The notes under the pieces: model-generated
What the model was told of the DNA's origin: nothing
Seen by the model: the letters and a program-made list of their open reading frames with translations, nothing else
The model's database searches: none
Program-made: the position numbers and the translations under genes
Source: a virus
DNA length: 30,600 nt
IMG/VR virus record: IMGVR_UViG_3300021087_000056
Span: 1-30,600 of that record
Strand: one strand, 5' to 3'
In this document: piece after piece, positions 7,079 through 14,174 of the stretch
How positions within the stretch are numbered: the first letter of the stretch is position 1
Layout: every line of letters starts with the position of its first letter

Positions 7079-7144
7079 ATTATTATACTACTAATATACC
7101 AAATCTTTTTGACATAAAAAAATTATTTAGCGTTTATTTTTAAA
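7079..7144 (-). promoter_or_regulatory. Early promoter cassette, copy C
   Basis: On the minus strand it reads AAACGCTAAATAATTTTTTTAT, GTCAA, ten bases, then TATATTAGTAGTATAAT and a leader of about 28 bases to the ATG at 7051. It matches copies A and B in order and spacing and is the cassette nearest the first gene. Confidence 0.6.
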
Positions 7145-7173
7145 ATAATTTCTTTAGAAGGTAAATAACCTCC

Positions 7174-7239
7174 ATTAGTATACTACTAATATACCACAAA
7201 TAATTGACATAAAAAAATCTGGAGTGATTTATTTTTAAA
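7174..7239 (-). promoter_or_regulatory. Early promoter cassette, copy D (no gene directly behind it)
   Basis: This is the fourth copy. Its distal block differs (ATCACTCCAG where the others have ACGCTAAATA), but TTTTTTTATGTCAA, the ten-base spacer and TATATTAGTAGTATACT are kept. No gene lies between it and copy C, so it is a tandem upstream promoter for the first early gene or makes a short leader RNA. The changed block may give different control. Confidence 0.5.
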
Positions 7240-7278
7240 ATAATTTGAAACAAAAAAAAAACTGGATATATAAGGTAT

Positions 7279-7308
7279 GTTACTAATCTTAGTAACGTTA
7301 TAGTTTTG
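7279..7308 (+). promoter_or_regulatory. Candidate plus-strand promoter with operator palindrome
   Basis: GTTACTAA-TC-TTAGTAAC (7279-7296) is a perfect 8-base inverted repeat. Five bases later comes TAGTTTTG (7301-7308), an exact match to the Bacteroidota -7 box TANNTTTG on the plus strand. The palindrome fills the space between this box and where a -33 box should lie, a classic operator position; no good -33 TTTG is present, so activation may be needed. The only thing downstream is the short RNA region ending at 7372. Confidence 0.4.
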
Positions 7309-7312
7309 TACT

Positions 7313-7372
7313 ATTTATTATATTTTACTTGTTTGAAGCCAGTGTTCTTGATCGTCACTGGCTTCTTTTTTT
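7313..7372 (+). ncRNA. Putative short RNA (about 60 bases) opposite to all neighbouring genes
   Basis: This is inferred from a -7 box at 7301-7308 and a strong plus-strand terminator at 7335-7372, with no open reading frame between them. There is no plus-strand gene anywhere upstream in the window that the terminator could serve. The RNA would be an A/U-rich 5' tail plus the terminator hairpin. It lies outside the early transcripts but inside the control region (7052-7464), which has no protein-coding gene. Start position and existence are inference. Confidence 0.35.
7335..7372 (+). terminator. Rho-independent terminator (plus strand)
   Basis: GAAGCCAGTG (7335-7344) pairs perfectly with CACTGGCTTC (7356-7365) around an 11-base loop, followed by seven T. 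This ten-pair G/C-containing stem stands out in the A/T-rich surroundings. On the minus strand it lacks a T tract, so it acts on plus-strand transcripts. Confidence 0.85.
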
Positions 7373-7375
7373 GCA

Positions 7376-7415
7376 TAAAAAAGCCCCTGTAAAAAATGGC
7401 TTAAATACAGGGGCT
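7376..7415 (-). terminator. Rho-independent terminator of the late operon (minus strand)
   Basis: AGCCCCTGTA (7382-7391) pairs perfectly with TACAGGGGCT (7406-7415). Read on the minus strand the stem is followed by a T run (7376-7381). It lies 49 bases after the stop of the last late gene (7465), so it should end the long late transcript before it enters the early control region. Confidence 0.88.
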
Positions 7416-7464
7416 CAACCTAAATAAATCAATGGCACATGACAGCCATCAATACTATATATAT

Positions 7465-8196
7465 CTACGAAATTCTAATCTTCAGTGCACCGTTTGTATG
7501 ATATACACCACCTAAAGGTACTCCCGCTGCAGAGGCTGCTGCATCATCTGCGAAGTTAATGTTTAAGTAGTTTTGTATTTCTAACAACTTAATACTTAAA
7601 GTATCACTGTATGCTGCTGTAATTCCATCACCTAGTGCTATGGCACCATATGCAGTAGTATTTGCACCATTTCCAATTGCCACACTGGCACCTCCAGTTG
7701 CCGTACTGTTTGCTCCAATGGCTGTACTAGAACCACCTTGGGCAACACATGAACGCCCAATTGCAGTATCATTTGAATTAACTGCATCAGAATCATTTCC
7801 ATATGCTTGAGATTCTAAACCAGTTGCTTCACAACCTTTACCCACACTGGTACTTTGAGTTGAACTTGCAACCGAGGCATCACCTATAGAAATCGATTGA
7901 CCACCTGAAGCGTTTGCTGCAGTACCAGTTAAACTAGCAGCTGACTGCATAGAGTTTGATCCTGATCCTGCTTCTAAGCCTGCAGCTCCACCACCACCAA
8001 CTCCAACTACTGTTGCTCCTGTAAAATCTACAGTTCCAGATGGGAAGTTGATTTGGTTTGTTTTAATTTCCATATTGATGGCATTACCTGCACCATCTGT
8101 TATTCCTTTTGCAGTACCACTTATAGCGGCATTGTCTGTTGTTTTGAGTAAACCTTCGTAACTCGTATTAATTGCATTTCCTGTTAAAGTTGCCAT
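7465..8196 (-). CDS. Fibre protein with YadA-like head repeats
   Basis: This encodes 243 residues. Residues 101-197 are seven 14-residue repeats (such as STAIGANSTATGGA and SVAIGNGANTTAYG) matching the YadA head repeat, which folds as a trimeric left-handed beta-roll in adhesins. The N-terminus (about 1-60) looks like a virion-attachment domain. A Gly/Ala-rich linker follows (60-100). The end, NFADDAAASAAGVPLGGVYHTNG, resembles a C-terminal module common in phage fibres. It is probably a trimeric receptor-binding or decoration fibre. It is the last gene of the late operon, next to the spike and PKD proteins. Confidence 0.75.
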   Translation of the reverse strand: MATLTGNAINTSYEGLLKTTDNAAISGTAKGITDGAGNAINMEIKTNQINFPSGTVDFTGATVVGVGGGGAAGLEAGSGSNSMQSAASLTGTAANASGGQSISIGDASVASSTQSTSVGKGCEATGLESQAYGNDSDAVNSNDTAIGRSCVAQGGSSTAIGANSTATGGASVAIGNGANTTAYGAIALGDGITAAYSDTLSIKLLEIQNYLNINFADDAAASAAGVPLGGVYHTNGALKIRIS

Positions 8197-8217
8197 ATCT
8201 TTGTGTTATTTGTTTTT

Positions 8218-9972
8218 TTATGAATAAATTGGTGTTATACTATCAATCAGTCCGTGGAATGTATCTGTACTGTCACCATCAGCTAATCTTAGTTGTATTA
8301 AAAAATCTGGATCACATGCATTAATCCATGCCATTGATCTAGCACTATTAGTTACAGTTGAATCGCTATATGTAGTATTTGCAAAGTTTATATTACCTAG
8401 AGATTGATTATATGATCCACCAATTGGTGTTGTTACTGAAAAACCAGATGCTTGTCCAGATATTTTCTTATATCTAAATGTAACTCCAGTTAAACGTTGA
8501 CCTGCATTTCCTGCTGGAAAAGCTGCGATAGTACAACCACTGTTAAATCCAGCATAAGATATACCTGTAGTTTGAACTAGTTCTAAACAACTATTACCAG
8601 TTTCTTGATCTACTAAATTTTGTTTACTAAAGATAGTTCCATTATCAGAGGTCCATAAACCATCTGTATCTTCGAATGTTTGACCAGCATTTGATAGTGT
8701 TCCTGGTTGGTTAGCTACTGCCACAGTTGAAAAATCAGCATCTTTTATACTATCACCTGATGGTAACTTAACATATGAATTACCATTAACAGCGTTATCA
8801 CTACTATTTAGAATAAAACTAATAGGAGTGTCTGATGCTGCTTTACCATTTCTAACTACTTTAAGACTACTTGGTGTTAATTGTCCTACACCACTTATAA
8901 TAGTTGGTGTTTTGTAAAAAGCAGAGCTACCATAATCTGCATCATCAATACCCATTATGACGATGTCTCCTGAAATATTGTAATTATATGATTGGTTAAG
9001 CAGAGTAGCGGCTCCAAAATCATTACCATTTTGTGAATAACCAACTAAACCTTTGGCAATACCACCACCTCTTTCCATCTTTCTATCTCTGTTAACATTG
9101 ATATAAAGTTTTTGTGGTGCCATATTACTTATTGCTTCGTCTCCTTGATTAGAGTAAACCATATAGTTTTTATCCATAGGTGCACCATCACAATCATTTA
9201 TATATAATGGAGTTGATCCATCTGCTAATGGTCCTGCATAGAAACCTTGGTCACCGGCTCCTGCTTTAGCATTTAATAAAATAATATTAGTTGCATATGC
9301 GTATTGACCAAATTGAACTTTGATACCATATTCGTATTTACAAAATGCTAAGTTTCTAAATAATGGCGATAGACCATCCCAGTTACCAATACTAGCACCA
9401 CTTACATTCATATCGAATTTTGTTCCAGATCTACCACCTACACTAACTCCTCCGTTAACCCAGTATGTATAACCTATAATAGAAGTAAATGTAGCATCAT
9501 AACCACATTCTACTACAGCTCCACTAAAATCTGCAGTTATGTTTTCTTGTGTAGTATAACTGTCAATAACATCGTTTACTTTTGTAATAGTAACTGTTAA
9601 ACCAGTTTGATTTGGATAGATGTGATAACCTCTTGTAGTTAAAGTAGTTGCAGTAATTGCTTCTACTTCTGTATGCATCCAACCATTAAATTCTACACCG
9701 TCTGTAATATTAGGTGAGATGATAATGATATCGCCTACAGATAAACTACCAGTTAAATCTGAACCAGTTGTTATTTGATTAGTTCTTTCTAAAGTAGCAA
9801 AACTAGCAGCAGTATCTACATCCGTAGTAGTAGAACCAACAACTTTAATTAAATCGCCAGTAGTTGCACTCGATGTTGTAAGAGCATGACTAATAGTCTG
9901 CCAAGGTGTTCCTGTACTACCGTCACCAGTAGAATCAGAACCTGTTAAATAATTTACGTGATAATTAGCCAT
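8218..9972 (-). CDS. Tail-spike-like protein, probable beta-helix
   Basis: This encodes 584 residues. The start NYHVNYLTGSDSTGDGSTGTPW is the usual opening of a parallel beta-helix (GSD.GDGS..PW.TI..A). A long Gly-, Asn- and Ser-rich middle fits stacked strands, and the last 150 residues form a beta-sandwich-like module. Such proteins are spikes or depolymerases that bind or cut host surface sugars; I cannot point to catalytic residues, so enzyme activity is open. Its start overlaps the 76-residue gene by 8 bases. Confidence 0.7.
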   Translation of the reverse strand: MANYHVNYLTGSDSTGDGSTGTPWQTISHALTTSSATTGDLIKVVGSTTTDVDTAASFATLERTNQITTGSDLTGSLSVGDIIIISPNITDGVEFNGWMHTEVEAITATTLTTRGYHIYPNQTGLTVTITKVNDVIDSYTTQENITADFSGAVVECGYDATFTSIIGYTYWVNGGVSVGGRSGTKFDMNVSGASIGNWDGLSPLFRNLAFCKYEYGIKVQFGQYAYATNIILLNAKAGAGDQGFYAGPLADGSTPLYINDCDGAPMDKNYMVYSNQGDEAISNMAPQKLYINVNRDRKMERGGGIAKGLVGYSQNGNDFGAATLLNQSYNYNISGDIVIMGIDDADYGSSAFYKTPTIISGVGQLTPSSLKVVRNGKAASDTPISFILNSSDNAVNGNSYVKLPSGDSIKDADFSTVAVANQPGTLSNAGQTFEDTDGLWTSDNGTIFSKQNLVDQETGNSCLELVQTTGISYAGFNSGCTIAAFPAGNAGQRLTGVTFRYKKISGQASGFSVTTPIGGSYNQSLGNINFANTTYSDSTVTNSARSMAWINACDPDFLIQLRLADGDSTDTFHGLIDSITPIYS

Positions 9973-10195
9973 TGAGTTCTTGTATTTTTATGCGTGTTAA
10001 TTGATCTATTTCAGTTATAGATAAACCAGTTACATCATATGTATAATAGTTTGTTGATTTATCTGTAACTACACCTTCATCTACTACTAATACTTCTTCA
10101 GTAATAACTAGATTGTGTGTTTGTGTACCATCTACTGTTAATGTACCTTGGTTAAGGTTTGCGTAGTATGGTGCGTCTGTGTAATTGTAATCCAT
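9965..10195 (-). CDS. Small structural protein, 76 residues
   Basis: This encodes 76 residues: a Tyr-rich N-terminus, beta-strands, then a short helix (SITEIDQLTRIKIQEL). No family is recognised. It overlaps the spike gene and follows the PKD gene by one base, so it is part of the host-recognition cluster and could be an adaptor or chaperone for spike or fibre assembly. It also resembles short non-catalytic fibre stubs. Confidence 0.6.
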   Translation of the reverse strand: MDYNYTDAPYYANLNQGTLTVDGTQTHNLVITEEVLVVDEGVVTDKSTNYYTYDVTGLSITEIDQLTRIKIQELNG

Positions 10196-10196
10196 A

Positions 10197-11195
10197 TTAT
10201 AGAGTTTCTAATTTATTTGTTAATAATCCGTTACTAAAGTCTGTTCTTGATAATGGGTCACTAACTACATTGTAAAATATACCATTAGCAAATTCTGTTA
10301 TAGGATCTACAGTAGATGGTACAAATACTTCTATGTAATTTGTTTTAGTTTCAGTATCTGATGCACCTGTTTTAGATGCTGTTAGAGCGACTTCATATAA
10401 ACCAGCAGTATTATATACTACACTAGGATTCTGTGCACTAGATGTAGCTGGTGTACCTCCTGGTAATGTCCAAGACCATTGGGTTGGGTTACCTGTTGAT
10501 GCATCTGTAAATGTAACTGTATCACCTTCAGTTGGCGTTACATTATTTGCATTAAAGTCTGCAACAATTGGTAGAACTGTAACAGTCATATAGTTAGAGA
10601 CTGTCTTTATATTTGAGCCTTGTGCATTAGTAACTTCTAAACTAACACCATATACACCAGGAGTACTGTATGTTACTGATGGATTTTGTATAGTGTAGTT
10701 TTCTTGGTCTGCTGCGGTAAATACCCATGCCCAACTAGTTGGTACGCCAGTTGAAGTATCAGTAAATTGTACTGATTGACCTTCTATAATAGTTACAGAA
10801 TCAGATGTAAAGTTGGCTACTGGTGCAACTGGTGTTCCAATCTCCCATACTCTTGCTTCTGCTTCCCAATTATTTGTATCTTGATCCCATATGAATGGTA
10901 TACTTGGTGCAGCTCCTGATGCTTGTGCAAGTGCCATCCACCATGTTCCTCCTGTAGGATATGTTATACCATAATAATCAGCAAGAGCGATAGTCCAACT
11001 ACCATATATTGGTTGAGTAATGCCAAAATGATTACAAAGTGCTTGTAACCATGATACATTTACTGGCTCTGTAATACCTAAATATTCACAATAAGCTTGT
11101 AGGTAACTACCATTAACTGGTTGAGTTACTGCTCCATTAGATTGTGTATATACGTATTGTTGTACCGCACTCGAAATTCCTGTATCAAAAGCCAT
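10197..11195 (-). CDS. Virion surface protein with 18-residue repeats and two PKD domains
   Basis: This encodes 332 residues. Residues 25-96 are four exact-period 18-residue repeats with consensus xPVxGSWxxALxxYxGIT (25-42, 43-60, 61-78, 79-96). Two PKD-type Ig-like domains follow (about 126-207 and 211-292), with the typical VTFTDASTGNPTQWSW and YEVALTASKTG patterns. The end has a short repeat (FANGIFYN / FSNGLLTN). PKD domains on virions bind cell-surface carbohydrate or stabilise tails and heads. The gene leads the host-recognition cluster after the holin candidate and is likely a tail-fibre or decoration protein. Confidence 0.7.
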   Translation of the reverse strand: MAFDTGISSAVQQYVYTQSNGAVTQPVNGSYLQAYCEYLGITEPVNVSWLQALCNHFGITQPIYGSWTIALADYYGITYPTGGTWWMALAQASGAAPSIPFIWDQDTNNWEAEARVWEIGTPVAPVANFTSDSVTIIEGQSVQFTDTSTGVPTSWAWVFTAADQENYTIQNPSVTYSTPGVYGVSLEVTNAQGSNIKTVSNYMTVTVLPIVADFNANNVTPTEGDTVTFTDASTGNPTQWSWTLPGGTPATSSAQNPSVVYNTAGLYEVALTASKTGASDTETKTNYIEVFVPSTVDPITEFANGIFYNVVSDPLSRTDFSNGLLTNKLETL

Positions 11196-11201
11196 ATTCC
11201 T

Positions 11202-11384
11202 TTATTGTTGTTTTAATTTAGCAATTACATCTACACAAGATTGTCCACCAATGTAAACTGCTGCTATAGTTACCCAATCAGATGATGTTAAAGCACTAGC
11301 AAATAAACCTAAACTAGCGATAATAAATACCATTAGTTTTCTACTTATAAATTTATTTAGTAATGTGTCTAGTCTTCTTTTCAT
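11202..11384 (-). CDS. Small membrane protein, holin candidate
   Basis: This encodes 60 residues. A basic N-terminus (KRRLDTLLNKFISRK) is followed by two hydrophobic stretches (about residues 17-32 and 36-48) with a short turn (SSDW), then a charged tail. Size, two membrane passes and charged ends fit a class II holin. It lies between the connector and fibre genes; no endolysin is seen beside it. A second candidate is the 62-residue protein at 16876-17064. Confidence 0.55.
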   Translation of the reverse strand: MKRRLDTLLNKFISRKLMVFIIASLGLFASALTSSDWVTIAAVYIGGQSCVDVIAKLKQQ

Positions 11385-11449
11385 TTGATAAATATATTTT
11401 TAATCTTTTTATATTAGACTCTGTCCTTTTAGTAGTCAGAGCTATTAAT

Positions 11450-12025
11450 TTAGTCTGGCATACAGAATGGACTTGTGTTCGCATATCTAAAAAAGTTATT
11501 ATCTGTTATTATTCTTTCTGTTTGTAATCCACTAAAATAAGGTGAATCTGTATTTCTTGGCATACCGTTGTTTTCCCATGTTAACCACTCGTTAAACATA
11601 TTAGGATTTTGTATTAGAAACTGTCTTAGTCTTTTATCATAAAACTGTGCTGTGTCCATTGTAGTTTCTCTAAGATATTGTAATTCTTGTAAAGTAGTAG
11701 GTGCAGTTTCTTCTGACGTACCATTTAAGATACCTTTTTCTACCATCTTATATTTTAAGTGTGGTAATAATAAGTATAAAGAGAATTGCATTAAAGCTGG
11801 ACCTACATAGTCTCTTAAAAACATTTCTTCATTAGCTGTTAAATCGTTTGCTTTTACACCGTCTTTTAATCTGTTAAAGAACTTAGTTCCCAAACTGTCT
11901 TGGGTATATGTCTCTTGTGCATTTAAAATTGATGGTGTAAGAACATCGATACGTATATTATTATCTAATGACGTCCATTGAATTAAGCGTTGTTCGCTAA
12001 CTAAAAGTACTGTTTCGTTTGCCAT
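11450..12025 (-). CDS. Head-tail connector / adaptor protein (putative)
   Basis: This encodes 191 residues, mostly helical. The opening, with LVSEQRLIQWTSLDNNI and an invariant-looking LGTKFF, is of the type found in head-tail adaptor proteins of phages from Bacteroidota. It lies directly after the portal gene (one-base overlap, TAATG), where head-completion proteins usually sit. It would form a ring under the portal. The call rests on position, length and general look, not on a definite motif. Confidence 0.5.
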   Translation of the reverse strand: MANETVLLVSEQRLIQWTSLDNNIRIDVLTPSILNAQETYTQDSLGTKFFNRLKDGVKANDLTANEEMFLRDYVGPALMQFSLYLLLPHLKYKMVEKGILNGTSEETAPTTLQELQYLRETTMDTAQFYDKRLRQFLIQNPNMFNEWLTWENNGMPRNTDSPYFSGLQTERIITDNNFFRYANTSPFCMPD

Positions 12026-13173
12026 TATTCCTGTGGTATATTATTTTCGTTTGTGTCTTCTGGAGCTGCTTCTTCTGTATCTACAGGTTGAGCCTCTATT
12101 TGATTTGGTATAACTTCTATTTTTACATTTAATCCAGATAGTTTAAGAATATAACCAAATGATGTTAAAATCTTTTTTCTTTTAGGTTGTACTACTGTTC
12201 CCATAAAATGTGCATAAGCAATTCTAATTTCATCAGCAACAGAACTAAAACCACTTCCATTAGCAATTCCCAACAGAGCGGGTGATGTGATGCGCCAACT
12301 TGTAAGTATACGTGTTGATATACGTTCTTCTAATGTTATATAAAAATCTGAATTTGCAGCTTCTATTGGCGTAACTTCTGGTGCATTATCTGCATCTGAG
12401 AATGATAAAAAGAAACGGCCTGCGTTTTCCTCGCCTGCATATGTCTCCTGTATGTTATTGTACACCTCACGTCTACTTTCAGGATCTGGAATACCATTTC
12501 TGAATGAAATAAACAAACTTGGAGCGAGGCCCGAAGATATGTTATTTACATGAAATCTCGAGACTTTTGCGTCTAATGTAATGTCTGCAACTGCTGCTTG
12601 ATATGTTGGTAAAGGATAAAAATCATTACCTGGTGTATATTGATAATAGTAAAATATTTGAGATGCATTATCTCCTTTATTATCAGTAGCATCAAATGCT
12701 CTATATGTTTGTACTGGATTCTTTCTAAGTTGAGCCCAGTTAGAAGAAAAGTGATATTCACATACTTCATCATCTTCATCCATTTTACCAGATCTTACAT
12801 TAGCAAAAGGAATGTGATAAATTTCAGCTATGTGTGTACCATCTTTAGACCAGATTACATTTAAACTGTATGCATTAAAAAGTGTATAATCTAATACAAT
12901 CTTCTCAAAGATATCATCTATAGTCTCTCCATGTGTGTTTACATATTCATCTCCAAAATTTAGAATACCTTGTCCGAATATACCATCTTTTACTGCTTGT
13001 GCACATGTATGGTGCATAGCACTAGAATTGTATAATTCTATCATTCTCTGTGGAAACAGATTTTCTTCACCATAGTAAACCCAATCTTTATTAGTTATTT
13101 CTTTAATTAATGGTAAAGAAGGTGCTGCAAATTGAGATCCAATTATTGAATATAAGTTTTCGTTATCTTTCAT
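12025..13173 (-). CDS. Portal protein
   Basis: This encodes 382 residues. Portal features include an N-terminal segment with NKDWVYYGEENLFPQRMIELY, a middle core with LDYTLFNAYSLNVIW and HVNNISSGLAPSLFISF, and the C-terminal wing/stem region LEERISTRILTSWRI followed by PALLGIANGSGFSSVADE. The last part is Pro- and Glu-rich. Portals form the dodecameric DNA gate at the head vertex and dock the terminase. Unusually, this gene lies downstream of scaffold, capsid and tail-tube genes rather than directly after the terminase. Confidence 0.75.
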   Translation of the reverse strand: MKDNENLYSIIGSQFAAPSLPLIKEITNKDWVYYGEENLFPQRMIELYNSSAMHHTCAQAVKDGIFGQGILNFGDEYVNTHGETIDDIFEKIVLDYTLFNAYSLNVIWSKDGTHIAEIYHIPFANVRSGKMDEDDEVCEYHFSSNWAQLRKNPVQTYRAFDATDNKGDNASQIFYYYQYTPGNDFYPLPTYQAAVADITLDAKVSRFHVNNISSGLAPSLFISFRNGIPDPESRREVYNNIQETYAGEENAGRFFLSFSDADNAPEVTPIEAANSDFYITLEERISTRILTSWRITSPALLGIANGSGFSSVADEIRIAYAHFMGTVVQPKRKKILTSFGYILKLSGLNVKIEVIPNQIEAQPVDTEEAAPEDTNENNIPQE

Positions 13174-13178
13174 CTTTA

Positions 13179-13553
13179 TTAAGTATATTGTGGTCTATAG
13201 AATACATCCGATACTCTCTCTTCTGTTTCTACACCTGAGTTATAGTTTAATGTATTTATCTCACCTCCTGGGTTAGTAATTATCTTAACTAAACCTTCTT
13301 GTAAACTCAGACCGCCTGTTTTTAAAGACCAGTAATAAACACCATTTTTATGAGAATCACCAAATCCATCAGGGAAAGTAATCTGTAACATACTATATCT
13401 CGCATTAGTAGAAACTAATTGTGTTTCAACCATAACAGTCGATTGATGAGATGATTGAGATCTAATAGTAAATTGATATGGTAAATCACCTATATTAGCT
13501 AAGTTAATAGCAATATTTTGTACAGGTTCTTCTTCGTTTACGTATATAGTCAT
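13179..13553 (-). CDS. Hypothetical structural protein, 124 residues
   Basis: This encodes 124 residues from the ATG at 13551-13553 (MTIYVNEEEP). The open frame continues to 13658, but that extension is hydrophobic A/T-rich sequence antisense to the start of the nucleotidyltransferase gene, so the shorter start is preferred. The protein is beta-rich and has no recognised family. It sits between the tail-tube candidate and the portal, so it is probably a head or neck structural protein. Confidence 0.6.
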   Translation of the reverse strand: MTIYVNEEEPVQNIAINLANIGDLPYQFTIRSQSSHQSTVMVETQLVSTNARYSMLQITFPDGFGDSHKNGVYYWSLKTGGLSLQEGLVKIITNPGGEINTLNYNSGVETEERVSDVFYRPQYT

Positions 13554-13605
13554 ATATAAATCTATTGTTCTTATATCTAAATATAAAAACAGCGTGAGTT
13601 GTAAT

Positions 13606-14118
13606 ATGAATATATATTGTATGAAAAAACAAACTATTAGGTATGGTAAATTTACCAATTCAACTTGGCAAACTATAAATGGTTTGGCATCAGTTGAACA
13701 TGTTATCGCTCGTATAAAGGATGAAATAGACTGGAAAGGTTACTCTCTGTGGGTTCATGGGAGCATCCTAAACGACGTCGATACCCATGATATAGATCTA
13801 ACTATAATGGGTGTGTTTATACCTCAGAGAATAAACCAGTTACTCGAGGCTATAGTAAAAATAGGATTCCAAGAACAGGTCTATTGTGATGTTAAATTTA
13901 GTATTAGTAATCAACTATATGATCCTACAAAGGACTCTGTTAAAACTATTAGATATGCTTGTTATCAACCTAAAATTCAATTCGATGATGCTACATATAC
14001 TGCAGCAGAGTCTATAGGTGGTCTATATGTTAAAGAGGTTCAGTTTCCAATGCCTAAGACGATAGGTAAAACTATGAGAGAAGGTTTTGTATACAAGAGA
14101 CCACTGAGATTGGTTTAA
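13606..14118 (+). CDS. Nucleotidyltransferase-fold protein (orphan, opposite strand)
   Basis: This encodes 170 residues from the ATG at 13606; ATG 13621 and GTG 13594 are alternatives. The core reads VHGSILNDVDTHDIDLTIMG: a GS pair followed after eight residues by DxD (D62, D64), and a third acidic residue in YCDVKF (D95). This is the pattern of the nucleotidyltransferase superfamily, with three metal-binding carboxylates. No partner domain follows, so the target is unknown; the superfamily includes tRNA, antibiotic and toxin-antitoxin (MNT-type) transferases. It is one of only two plus-strand genes, ends in its own terminator, and splits the tail-tube and 124-residue structural genes. It looks like an inserted accessory gene (moron). 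Confidence 0.65.
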   Translation: MNIYCMKKQTIRYGKFTNSTWQTINGLASVEHVIARIKDEIDWKGYSLWVHGSILNDVDTHDIDLTIMGVFIPQRINQLLEAIVKIGFQEQVYCDVKFSISNQLYDPTKDSVKTIRYACYQPKIQFDDATYTAAESIGGLYVKEVQFPMPKTIGKTMREGFVYKRPLRLV

Positions 14119-14120
14119 AT

Positions 14121-14160
14121 AAAAAAAGGTAACCATTTCTGATTACCTTTCTTTAATATT
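14121..14160. terminator. Bidirectional terminator between convergent genes
   Basis: AAAGGTAA (14125-14132) pairs with TTACCTTT (14143-14150) around a 10-base loop. On the minus strand the stem is followed by TTTTTTTATTT, and on the plus strand by a weaker TTTAATATTT. It lies between the stops of the nucleotidyltransferase (14118) and the tail-tube candidate (14175) and can end both transcripts. If it works fully on the minus strand, the portal and later genes need their own promoter. Confidence 0.7.
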
Positions 14161-14174
14161 TACTTTATAAAAAC

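Noticed and set aside
6322-7239. TTGACAT in the cassettes as plus-strand -35 promoters
   Set aside because: No consistent -10 box or plus-strand gene follows, TTGACA is changed in copies A and B, and all four elements sit correctly before minus-strand genes.
12573-12864. Overlapping open frames on both strands inside the portal gene
   Set aside because: Isoleucine-rich low-complexity shadows of an A/T-rich coding region; the portal frame is continuous.
13554-13658. N-terminal hydrophobic extension of the 124-residue structural protein
   Set aside because: It covers the start and leader of the divergent nucleotidyltransferase gene and consists of A/T-rich low-complexity codons; the internal ATG at 13553 starts a normal protein.
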